From Draconibacterium aestuarii (lineage in GTDB: Bacteria > Bacteroidota > Bacteroidia > Bacteroidales > Prolixibacteraceae), in NCBI GenBank assembly GCA_026671195.1, contig JAPOHD010000030.1:171930-235929 (forward strand): DNA of 64,000 nt. The letters run 5' to 3'. The position numbers were made by a program, and so were the translations under genes. The notes below the pieces were generated by a model that was not told where the DNA came from, ran no database searches, and saw only the letters and a program-made list of their open reading frames with translations. This document shows, one piece after another, positions 44,297 through 52,727 of the stretch. How positions within the stretch are numbered: the stretch's first letter is position 1; every line of letters begins with the position of its first letter.

Positions 44297-47200
44297 TTAA
44301 AAATTAATTTCAACGCCAATCATATACGTTTTTGCAACTGGATATGAGTTATAATCAATCTTCAAACTAGGATTGCCGTTTGAATTTGTTGATGGATCAT
44401 ATCCGGAATAATCTGTTAATGTCAGAAGATTTTGTCCGGTTACATAAACTGTAGCCTTCTTAAATACCTTGTTTGCCATATTGATGTCGTAACTCAATTT
44501 TACGGTTTTAAGTCTGATGTATGATGCATCTTCAACAGTCTTGGAATTCACACCTTTACTACCTTGTCCATTTGGATTTACAAAAGATGGATATTCGTTT
44601 GTTGGATTTTCCGGTGTCCAGCGGTTCAAATAGGGTTCTGCCAGTTTGTTTCTTCTGAAATTGATTGGAAAGTAAGAATCAACCAGGTTATTGTTCAACA
44701 TACTTACACCATGAACTCCTTCGATAAAGAAATTTAAACCAAATCCTTTGTAGGATAGGTTATTTGATAGTCCCCAGTTTAAGGTTGGAAATGAATTTCC
44801 TAAAATAACGCGGTCATCGGCATTCACTTTTCCATCACCATTGATATCTTCGTATTTTGTATCACCGGGAGCAACAGGATCAGTTGTTACACTAAAATCA
44901 TCATCTTGCTGCCAAACGCCCATTACATTGTATCCATAAAATGAATTTAATGGTGCTCCTTCACGGATTAATGCAATTCCGGAAGTCCAGCCTGCACCTT
45001 CGTGAATAATTTCAGGGATATCGCCTAAACTAAGCACTTCGTTTTTAATGGTTGAAAAGTTCAGGTTGGTATTCCATTTAAATTCACCAATGAAATTCCG
45101 TGTTTCTATCATAAACTCAAACCCCTGATTACGAATGCTGCCAATGTTTTGCAAAACACTTGTAAATCCTGTAGAAGATGGTACCGGAAGTGCCAGCAAC
45201 ATATCGGTAGTTTCTTTGGTATAATAGTCCATTGATGTATAAACCCGGTTTTCGAAGAAACCCATATCAATACCAAAGTTCAACTGTTCGGTGGTTTCCC
45301 ACTTTAACTCAGAATTCCCGATTCTTGAAGGATCGAGCGTGGTAGTTTGCTGACCATTTAACACAGCAGTTGTACCTGTTGCAAATGTTGTTAACGACTG
45401 GTAATTACCAATTCCCTGATTACCTGTAATCCCCCAACTTCCTCTCAGTTTTAAAAGACTGAATGTGTTCAAATATTTGATAAAATCTTCATCGTGCATT
45501 TTCCAGGCACCTGCCAGTGACGGGAAATAACTAAACTTATTATTTTCGCCGAAACGTGAAGAACCATCAGCTCTGAACGTAGCTGTAAACAAGTACTTGT
45601 TTTTATAACTGTAATTTGCCCTGGCAATAAAAGATAAAAGTTTATAGGTTGATTTATTGCTGAATTCACTGAACAATGTTGGGTCTGCAGCATCCATATC
45701 CCAGGTACGAGTGATATCATTAGGGAAATTTTGAGCATTCATGGTTGAACGATCGGTATTAAATGCCTGATAGGTAGTACCACCCATTAATGTCATGCTG
45801 TGGTCTTCATTAAAATCCTTCATATAGGTAGTTGTTCCTTCAAAAAGATAGTTGGTTTTAATTCCATTAATAATGGTAGCTATACCTCCTGCTCCCGCTC
45901 CATTTTTTGTTGTCCTGTCTATAAAAACATCTCTGCGGCTGAATTGGACATCAAAACCACCATTCAATTTTGCAGTCCAGCCGGGAAGAATTTCGTACTG
46001 ACCAAAGAAACTTCCCAATGTTCTGTAGCTGTTACCGAAACCGTCTTTACCGGTTGCAAGCGCCATTGGGTTGTCGGTTGTAATATAGGGTGATGTTTGA
46101 AATGTGCCATCCTCATTGTAAATCTGAAGTGTAGGATCGAAATTGAGGGCAGCGTACAATGCACCAGCCTCTTCGTTAATCGCGTAACCATAGGCTAAAT
46201 AATCATCCTGAGTATACGAAGTGGTAAAATTAGCCCCAAGAGTAAATTTATCTACTTTATGTTGAATGTTCAAACGTGCATCGTAACGTTTAAATGCCGA
46301 GTTTACAACAATACCTTCCTGATTGAAATAATTCAAAGAAGTATAAAAACTGGTGCGGCCATTCCCTCCGGAAAACGATAAACTGTGGCTTTGAACCATA
46401 GCATCTCTTGTTATCGCTTTCTGCCAGTCGGTTCCACCATTTTGAACTCCTGTTACCTGCTCTTCCGGATTTCCTCCGCCATCGGCTAAAATATCGTTCA
46501 TTACGGTCATATACTCCTCAGGCGACAATAAGTCTATCAGGTTTGCAGGCGTCTGTGTTCCAACATAACAGTTATAATTTACACTGAATGCACCGTCTTT
46601 ACCACTTTTAGTTGTTACCAGAATAACACCATTGGCACCACGTGCTCCGTAAATGGCAGTTGCCGATGCATCTTTTAAAATCTCGATTGATTCAATATCT
46701 GCAGGATTTATCGAACTTAATGGATTTCGAGGTGCTCTTGACCCCGGCATATCAGCACCGGAACCGGCAGTTACCTGACCATTATCGATCGGCAAACCAT
46801 CGATAACATACAAAGGACTTGAACTTGCATTAATAGAACCGGCACCACGAATTCGGATTGCCATTCCACCACCTGGTTCGGCACTCGACTGAATTACCTG
46901 AACACCGGGAGTGCGTCCCTGTATAAGTTCATCCACCGAAGAAACAGCACCGGCATTCATATCTTCCTCGTTTAATGAAGAAACAGATCCTGTTAAATCG
47001 CTTTTTTTAACGACCCCATAACCGATAGCTACAACTTCCTCGATTCCAATCGCATCAAACTCCAGAGTAACGTCAATTACTTGCTGGTCGCCTATCGTTA
47101 TTTCCTTCGATTTCATACCAACAAACGAGAAAACAAGAATATTTCCTTTTTGTGCTGAGAGCCGATAACTTCCATCAAACTGGGAAACAGTTCCCGTTGT

Positions 47201-47659
47201 TGTTCCTTTTTTAATTACCGTTACTCCGGGCAATGGTTCTCCATTATCATCGGTAATCATTCCGGTAATAGCTTCTTGTTGGCTGGTGTTGGTTTGTTCA
47301 TCTTTTAGAGTTATGGCAATGTAACGATCAATTATTTTGTAATTATATTTTTCATTGTCGAAAAGTTGATCCAGAACATCGGTAATTTTTGCATCTTCAA
47401 AATCAACATCTACTTTCTTTTCAAATATTAAATCGTCATATTTCAACATAAAGTAGAATTCGGTTTCCTGTTCAATTTTTTGTATGACTTGATTAATTGT
47501 CGCATTTCGCATCGACATATTAATTTTGGCAGTTTGAGCATAACTACTCGCAAAGGTTTGAAAGGTTAATGCCAGAACCAGCAGGATCGTTAGTTTCATA
47601 GTTAGTAATACTTTTTTTACTCGCCCATCAAAAAAAGGGCACTTCACATTTTTTTTCAT
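44297..47659 (-). CDS. SusC-family TonB-dependent transporter with STN signalling domain (unit B)
   Basis: The 1120-residue protein has a basic leader plus signal peptide (about residues 1-42). An STN domain follows (about 50-110; ATINQVIQKIEQETEFYFML), then a CarboxypepD-reg-like domain (about 128-210; GMITDDNGEPLPGVTVIKKG), a plug (about 215-330; VVAIGYGVVKKSDLTGS) and the barrel. The STN domain is the part that contacts the FecR anti-sigma factor in the periplasm, so this transporter is also a signal transducer. Its partners FecR and ECF sigma are encoded immediately upstream, and SusD 15 bp downstream. The long basic leader before the signal core is common for this subtype. Intact. Confidence 0.96.
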   Translation of the reverse strand: MKKNVKCPFFDGRVKKVLLTMKLTILLVLALTFQTFASSYAQTAKINMSMRNATINQVIQKIEQETEFYFMLKYDDLIFEKKVDVDFEDAKITDVLDQLFDNEKYNYKIIDRYIAITLKDEQTNTSQQEAITGMITDDNGEPLPGVTVIKKGTTTGTVSQFDGSYRLSAQKGNILVFSFVGMKSKEITIGDQQVIDVTLEFDAIGIEEVVAIGYGVVKKSDLTGSVSSLNEEDMNAGAVSSVDELIQGRTPGVQVIQSSAEPGGGMAIRIRGAGSINASSSPLYVIDGLPIDNGQVTAGSGADMPGSRAPRNPLSSINPADIESIEILKDASATAIYGARGANGVILVTTKSGKDGAFSVNYNCYVGTQTPANLIDLLSPEEYMTVMNDILADGGGNPEEQVTGVQNGGTDWQKAITRDAMVQSHSLSFSGGNGRTSFYTSLNYFNQEGIVVNSAFKRYDARLNIQHKVDKFTLGANFTTSYTQDDYLAYGYAINEEAGALYAALNFDPTLQIYNEDGTFQTSPYITTDNPMALATGKDGFGNSYRTLGSFFGQYEILPGWTAKLNGGFDVQFSRRDVFIDRTTKNGAGAGGIATIINGIKTNYLFEGTTTYMKDFNEDHSMTLMGGTTYQAFNTDRSTMNAQNFPNDITRTWDMDAADPTLFSEFSNKSTYKLLSFIARANYSYKNKYLFTATFRADGSSRFGENNKFSYFPSLAGAWKMHDEDFIKYLNTFSLLKLRGSWGITGNQGIGNYQSLTTFATGTTAVLNGQQTTTLDPSRIGNSELKWETTEQLNFGIDMGFFENRVYTSMDYYTKETTDMLLALPVPSSTGFTSVLQNIGSIRNQGFEFMIETRNFIGEFKWNTNLNFSTIKNEVLSLGDIPEIIHEGAGWTSGIALIREGAPLNSFYGYNVMGVWQQDDDFSVTTDPVAPGDTKYEDINGDGKVNADDRVILGNSFPTLNWGLSNNLSYKGFGLNFFIEGVHGVSMLNNNLVDSYFPINFRRNKLAEPYLNRWTPENPTNEYPSFVNPNGQGSKGVNSKTVEDASYIRLKTVKLSYDINMANKVFKKATVYVTGQNLLTLTDYSGYDPSTNSNGNPSLKIDYNSYPVAKTYMIGVEINF

Positions 47660-47745
47660 AAATTTGACATGTTATTGGTAAATACAAATTGTACAAAGTT
47701 TTATTTATCATGGACTTTGCAGGTAGTGATATACCGGCAAAGTTT

Positions 47746-47780
47746 ACAGGCTGAAAATATTTCCAGTATTTTCGGCCTGT
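47746..47780 (-). terminator. Hairpin between fecR and susC of unit B
   Basis: Arms 47746-47759 and 47767-47780 pair over 14 bp with one G-U pair and a 7-base loop. No T-run follows on the minus strand, so it may attenuate or process the transcript between the regulator pair and susC rather than end it. Confidence 0.5.
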
Positions 47781-47836
47781 TTAGGTTTAAGAAGTATTGT
47801 TTTGTTTCATAATTTTTTGTTTAGTTAGATGTAATT

Positions 47837-48820
47837 TTATTTCCAGTAAATTAAAGTTGGTTCGTTTGCCCGTGGCACAATTTCATATTGAAGAGAGGTT
47901 GTAAGTTTGAAAACCTCGAGTATTTGATCAATTGGCTTATTTTTCAGAATGGTCCCGAAATAGCGTTCATCACCCAATCCTTCTTTCTGAATAATAATTT
48001 CGACATTATACCAACGTTCAATTTGTTTGGCTAAATCTCCTAATTTTTCATTTCGATAAGTTACCAAACCCTCTTTCCATGAGATATACATTTCTGTATT
48101 TACTTTTGTTACAATTACATTAAGCTGATGCTCATCATAATATGCATTCTCTCCGGGTTCAAGCATCGCCATCTCTTTCCCGTCTTTATTCAAAACACTA
48201 ACACTTCCTTCAACCAGAGTAGCATTAAAAATCTTTTCATCAGGATAGGCATTGATATTAAACGAAGTACCGTAAACTTTTACATCCACCAGTTTTGACC
48301 GTACAATAAAGGGATGTTTGCGATCTTTTTCAACATCAAAAAAAGCTTCCCCTTCAATGTACACTTCTCTTTGTCCGTTACTAAAATTACCTGAATAAGA
48401 AAGTGTGGTTCCTGAGTTCAACATTACCATTGAACCATCCGGAAGTTCCACGTTCGTCATTTGCCCCAGCGGTGCTTCAACCGAATAACTGGCAGCATAA
48501 GTTAGCTGATTGGTTACATTTGTTGAAATAATATACTGAGCCAGTGCTCCAAATCCGATTAAAAGAATAAAAATGGCAGCTTGTTTCAGGATACGTTTAA
48601 CGAATAAACGGGATTTATTTTTGAGTTGTACTACAGGTTTCAGATCAGACCAGGTAATTCCATCGGTATTTTTATGCTTTGCCGACAAGGCCCATATTTT
48701 CTTTATAGCCAAAAATTCTTCTTTATTTGAAGGACTTTCTTCAAGCCACATAAAAAACTTTGCTTTTTCTGTTTCGCTTGCTTTCCCTTGCAAATATTTT
48801 AATATGCTGTTATTATCCAT
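47837..48820 (-). CDS. FecR-family anti-sigma factor (unit B)
   Basis: The 327-residue protein has an N-terminal cytoplasmic domain (about 1-75; ILKYLQGKASETEKAKFFMWLEE), one membrane helix (about 82-102), a FecR domain (about 110-220; VELPDGSMVMLNSGTTLSYSG, then EGEAFFDVEKDRKHPFIV) and a C-terminal DUF4974-type domain (ERWYNVEIIIQKE). It holds the ECF sigma factor at the membrane and releases it when the STN domain of SusC reports bound substrate. The sigma gene lies 121 bp upstream and susC 177 bp downstream. The domain order is complete. Confidence 0.94.
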   Translation of the reverse strand: MDNNSILKYLQGKASETEKAKFFMWLEESPSNKEEFLAIKKIWALSAKHKNTDGITWSDLKPVVQLKNKSRLFVKRILKQAAIFILLIGFGALAQYIISTNVTNQLTYAASYSVEAPLGQMTNVELPDGSMVMLNSGTTLSYSGNFSNGQREVYIEGEAFFDVEKDRKHPFIVRSKLVDVKVYGTSFNINAYPDEKIFNATLVEGSVSVLNKDGKEMAMLEPGENAYYDEHQLNVIVTKVNTEMYISWKEGLVTYRNEKLGDLAKQIERWYNVEIIIQKEGLGDERYFGTILKNKPIDQILEVFKLTTSLQYEIVPRANEPTLIYWK

Positions 48821-48941
48821 TTTTTGCTTTTCTGGATAATGTACACACGAACCGTAGTATACCCTTTATCGATTCCTGCTTATTTTTTAATAAATTGATT
48901 TTTGAGTTTTATAAGAACGGGCATCACTCCACATAAACACC

Positions 48942-49535
48942 TCACAATAAAAACAATACAAGCGGCAACACATCTTTTAATTCTTCACGAAGAATTTTTA
49001 GCGCGCGGGTAATATTTGATTCTACTGATTTAACTGCAATACCCAATTCTTCGGCAATCTCCTTATTTTTTTTGCCTTCGAACCTGCTTTTGATAAAAAC
49101 GACTCTACATTTTTCAGGAAGTTTTTCTATGGCGGCCTGAATCATTTCTTCCAGCTCGATATACTCCAAACGATTGAACTGAAAGGATTGTAAGATTTCC
49201 TGATTTAAGCGATTCTCTTTCTCAGCAGTCGCTTTTTTCTCATAATGCATTTTATATTTCTCGTGGCGCAAATAATTTAAACAACCGGTTTTAGCTGCCG
49301 TGTACAAAAATGCCCTGATTCCGCTAACGCGTTCAACTTTATAGCGGTTGAGCCATAAATTTATAAAAGCCTGTTGAGCTATACTTTTAGATGCATCAAC
49401 ATCAGGAATAAACTGGGTGCAAAATCCAACAATTGCTTCGTAATTGGCATCAAAGATCACTTCGAAAGTTTTCTCATCGCCACTTTTAAACAATAATAAA
49501 TCGATTTCATTAAATTTTGAACCCACAGTGTTCAT
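48942..49535 (-). CDS. ECF RNA polymerase sigma factor, FecI type (unit B)
   Basis: The 197-residue protein has a sigma-70 region 2 (about residues 25-95; DVDASKSIAQQAFINLWLNR) and a region 4 (about 130-185; KLPEKCRVVFIKSRFEGKKNKEIAEELGIAVKSVES). No signal or extra C-terminal domain is present. Sigma factors of this Bacteroidota group are freed by a membrane FecR and direct RNA polymerase to the neighbouring susC promoter. It begins unit B, about 250 bp after the last gene of unit C; that gap (49536-49785) shows no other gene. Confidence 0.94.
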   Translation of the reverse strand: MNTVGSKFNEIDLLLFKSGDEKTFEVIFDANYEAIVGFCTQFIPDVDASKSIAQQAFINLWLNRYKVERVSGIRAFLYTAAKTGCLNYLRHEKYKMHYEKKATAEKENRLNQEILQSFQFNRLEYIELEEMIQAAIEKLPEKCRVVFIKSRFEGKKNKEIAEELGIAVKSVESNITRALKILREELKDVLPLVLFLL

Positions 49536-49785
49536 TCCAAATCATAAGTTTGTTTCTGCAAATAAACTCTTTTTTTTAGAATATCCTCATCGTGAGTATT
49601 AAACCAATTCAACAAAGTTTATAGAAGCATAAAATTTGTTGTGCTTATTCACCCAACACCCCCACTCACACTTCACACTGACAAACAACAGCTTAACAAA
49701 GACTATCCGAGGTCTTAGAAAAATTCAAAATAGAAAAAATTGATTAAAATTCCACCTTCACGTGAAAAACGGTACTTCCGCAAAT

Positions 49786-51201
49786 TTATTCATTTTCAAT
49801 ATACTCCGGATTTAATTCTGTTGGTACCGGAGCACCGGTTTCCTGTCTCCATTTTTCCAGCATTGCTAACAATTCCTGTACTTTTTCAGGCTTTAAATTG
49901 GCCAGGTTATTTTTTTCACCGATATCGTCTTTCAGGTTATATAATTCAATGTCATTGTTTTCAAAATACTGAATCATTTTCCAGTCGCCCAATCGCATGG
50001 CAGAACCCGGCCGTGTCCGAAACAGAGGATCTTGCGTGGTAGTATCGTTTTTCACGTAAGCCTCCAAATAAATAGGAAAATGCCAAAACAACGGTCGATC
50101 TTTCATTTTTTCATTCTTTGTAAGAAGTGGATAAATTGATTTTCCGTCGAACACTTTACCTGCCGGTTTTTCTATTCCTGCCACATCCAAAATGGTTGGA
50201 TAAAAATCGAGATTGGTAACCGGTGTTTCCGATTTCTGACCACCAACGATTTTTCCTTTCCACCAGGCAAACATCGGCTCTCGAATTCCACCTTCGTAAT
50301 ACGATCCTTTTCCCGCACGCAAGGGCCATTGTTTTGTTATTCCGTAATGCCCGCCATTATCCGAAATAAATAGAATGAAGGTATTTTCAAGCTTTCCGGT
50401 CTCTTTTAAAATACCGATCATTCTGCCAATCTGCTTATCCACATTTTCAACCATAGTAGCATATTGGGCATTGTTCTGTCCGTTCCACTCAGTCTTCGCT
50501 TCATACTTTAGCAACAGCTCTTTTACTGCCTGAATAGGAGTATGAACAGCATAAGGAGAATAGTATATAAAAAATGGTTTGTCCTCTACTGATTTTAAGA
50601 AATAAATGGCTTTATCCATTACCAAATTGGTTAGGTAATAGTCGTCAGTTGGCGGCGTAAGCGATGGTACTCTTTTGTAGGGAGGATAATAACTTCCCGG
50701 ATTTCCTGCATGACTGCCACCAATATTTACATCGAAGCCACTTTGTAAAGGATCATCGTTCAGGTGCCATTTCCCGGCATGACAAGTGGTGTATCCGGCT
50801 TGTTTCAAAACTTCAGGTAACAACAAATTATCATCGGGCATGTATTCGTTATTAACGGTAGGTATGAGTTTGCGGTCTTTACTTTTGCCACGTTCGGAAC
50901 TTGAAACGGTGTAAATCCCATGACGCGGTGTCCATTGTCCGCTCATCATACAGGCGCGGCTGGGCGCACAATTTGAAGCAGCAGCATAGGCATTCGTAAA
51001 AATCATACCCTCGGCTGCCATTGCATCAATATTGGGTGTTTCGTAAAATTCCGATCCCATAAACCCCACATCGCGCCAGCCCATATCGTCGATGTTTATT
51101 AAAAGAATATTAGGAGGTCTCTTTTCTGTTTTATTTGAAATTCCATTACTACAAGAATAGAAAACAAATGCGAAGATGCAGGAAACGATTATCTTTCTCA
51201 T
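49786..51201 (-). CDS. Sulfatase lipoprotein (S1 family), CAPSR active site
   Basis: The 471-residue protein starts with a lipoprotein signal (MRKIIVSCIFAFVFYSC, lipid cysteine C17). Motifs are INIDDMGWRDVGFMGSEFYETP, formylglycine motif CAPSR (C78) with SGQWTPRHGIYTV, AGKWHLNDD, and FISDNGGHYGITKQWPLRAGKGSYYEGG. The C-terminal segment LYNLKDDIGEKNNLAN is typical. The arrangement resembles arylsulfatase A-like members of S1. It is the last gene of unit C, 32 bp after another sulfatase gene. Lipid anchoring suggests action at the outer membrane; the sulfate position is unknown. Confidence 0.93.
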   Translation of the reverse strand: MRKIIVSCIFAFVFYSCSNGISNKTEKRPPNILLINIDDMGWRDVGFMGSEFYETPNIDAMAAEGMIFTNAYAAASNCAPSRACMMSGQWTPRHGIYTVSSSERGKSKDRKLIPTVNNEYMPDDNLLLPEVLKQAGYTTCHAGKWHLNDDPLQSGFDVNIGGSHAGNPGSYYPPYKRVPSLTPPTDDYYLTNLVMDKAIYFLKSVEDKPFFIYYSPYAVHTPIQAVKELLLKYEAKTEWNGQNNAQYATMVENVDKQIGRMIGILKETGKLENTFILFISDNGGHYGITKQWPLRAGKGSYYEGGIREPMFAWWKGKIVGGQKSETPVTNLDFYPTILDVAGIEKPAGKVFDGKSIYPLLTKNEKMKDRPLFWHFPIYLEAYVKNDTTTQDPLFRTRPGSAMRLGDWKMIQYFENNDIELYNLKDDIGEKNNLANLKPEKVQELLAMLEKWRQETGAPVPTELNPEYIENE

Positions 51202-51233
51202 AATTGGTTTTTGAGCCTGTTTTTTAACATTTA

Positions 51234-52637
51234 CTAATTCTCTCTTTCGTATTTAAACTGATAGATCGAACTTGTTTTGTGACTTTTTAAAAGTACTTCT
51301 TTTAACTCGGAATACAATGCCGGATATTGTGCCGATACATCAAACATTTCTCCCGGGTCAGCGCTTAAATTATACAGCTCGTATTTTTCTATTTCCGGAT
51401 TATTTACGTTTAAGCGAATAAGTTTCCAATTGTCTTTTAAAATAGCCTGCTTTCCTCCCTGCTCGTGAAACTCCCAATACAAATGGTCGTGTTTATTTTG
51501 CATATTTTCTCCTGTTATAGCCGATAGATATGAAATTCCATCTACACCTTCGGGAACAGGCTCGCCAACTAAATCGCATACGGTGGGCAGAAAATCCCAA
51601 AATGCTGAAACATGATAACTAACCGACCCCGGTTTTACTTTGGCCGGCCAGTGAACAATAAACGGCGCACGAATTCCACCATCGTATAAATCGCGTTTCC
51701 ATCCACGGTACGGGCCGTTACTATCGAAATGTTCCGGCAGGTGACCGCCTTCTTTATGGTTACCATTATCAGAAGTAAAAATAACCAGGGTATTTTCGAG
51801 GATTCCCTTTTCTTCCAGTAAATCCATCATTCGTTGCAGATCCTTATCGAGCAAGCTTACCATGGCTGCATAAACCGCTTTGGGCTGCGGTTGCGCTACA
51901 TAATGTTTCCCATCGGGATGCGGTATTTCATAAAATTTGCCGTCATATTCACCAATCAGTTCTTTTGGAATATCGATATCGGCATGTGGAATAGTTGGCG
52001 TTAAATACAAAAAGAAAGGTTTATCCGCATTCTCTTCAACATACTTCAGTGCCTTGTCCATAATTAACGAGTGGCTGTATACCTCCTTGTTTAATTCCAG
52101 TTTTGTGTTATTTTCAAATAAAAATTCAGGAAAGAACCGGTGTGCATGGCCTTGTCCCAGGTAACCAAAGAAATAATCGAATCCCTGATTATTTGGATGC
52201 CCAACCGAACCCGGGCCCCCCAAGCCCCATTTCCCGATACAGGCTGTGGAATAGTTCTTGCTTTTTAAAATCTCGGCAACAGTTATTTCCGTATCCGCAA
52301 GCGGATAATCGTATACCAGGCCATCGGTACATTTGTCTCCTTTGTTCCCTCGAATATAAGCATGGCCGGTATGTTTACCCGTTACTATTGAACAACGCGA
52401 GGGTGCACAGACCGTGCTGCCGGAGTAGTGCTGCGTAAAAACCATTCCGTTTTTTGCCAGCTTATCCATAGCAGGCGTTTTAATTACGGTTTGTCCGTAC
52501 ACACCGATGTCGCCAATACCAAGGTCGTCGGCCATAATGTAAATCACGTTGGTGGGTTTGTTTTTTTCTGTTAAAGCAAATGTATTTAGCTGAAGGAGTA
52601 GACAAAGAAATAGAGGTAAATAAAATTTTGCAAGCAT
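51234..52637 (-). CDS. Sulfatase (S1 family), CAPSR active site
   Basis: The start is set at the ATG at 52637, which gives the signal peptide MLAKFYLPLFLCLLLQLNTFA; the longer frame would begin at a TTG inside the transcription hairpin at 52684-52710 and is rejected. The 467-residue enzyme shows MADDLGIGDIGVYGQT, formylglycine motif CAPSR (C77) in GSTVCAPSRCSIVTGKHTGH, IGKWGLGGPG (GKWG in place of GKWH) and FTSDNGNHKEGGHLPEHFDSNGPYRG. It resembles arylsulfatase A-like enzymes (S1_15/S1_16-like by eye, not certain). It is the first enzyme gene of unit C after susD. Confidence 0.93.
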   Translation of the reverse strand: MLAKFYLPLFLCLLLQLNTFALTEKNKPTNVIYIMADDLGIGDIGVYGQTVIKTPAMDKLAKNGMVFTQHYSGSTVCAPSRCSIVTGKHTGHAYIRGNKGDKCTDGLVYDYPLADTEITVAEILKSKNYSTACIGKWGLGGPGSVGHPNNQGFDYFFGYLGQGHAHRFFPEFLFENNTKLELNKEVYSHSLIMDKALKYVEENADKPFFLYLTPTIPHADIDIPKELIGEYDGKFYEIPHPDGKHYVAQPQPKAVYAAMVSLLDKDLQRMMDLLEEKGILENTLVIFTSDNGNHKEGGHLPEHFDSNGPYRGWKRDLYDGGIRAPFIVHWPAKVKPGSVSYHVSAFWDFLPTVCDLVGEPVPEGVDGISYLSAITGENMQNKHDHLYWEFHEQGGKQAILKDNWKLIRLNVNNPEIEKYELYNLSADPGEMFDVSAQYPALYSELKEVLLKSHKTSSIYQFKYEREN

Positions 52638-52683
52638 TGTTTCTGTATTTATTAATTGATTTCGTATTGAATGAGTGGCAAGA

Positions 52684-52710
52684 AAACAGGCCCGCAAACC
52701 GGGCCTGTTT
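52684..52710 (-). terminator. Strong hairpin after susD of unit C, terminator or attenuator
   Basis: AAACAGGCCCG (52684-52694) and CGGGCCTGTTT (52700-52710) form a perfect 11-bp stem with a 5-base loop, 18 bp beyond the susD stop, followed by TTTT on the minus strand. It separates the transporter genes from the two sulfatase genes. Confidence 0.75.
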
Positions 52711-52727
52711 AAGCTATCTATCCATAC

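Noticed and set aside
52638..52697. Longer N-terminus for the first sulfatase of unit C
   Set aside because: It would start at a TTG within a terminator-like hairpin and place 20 non-signal residues before a good signal peptide at the ATG at 52637.
18301..52710. The three susD-downstream hairpins as a dispersed repeat family
   Set aside because: The stems share position but not sequence, so they are not copies of one repeat element.
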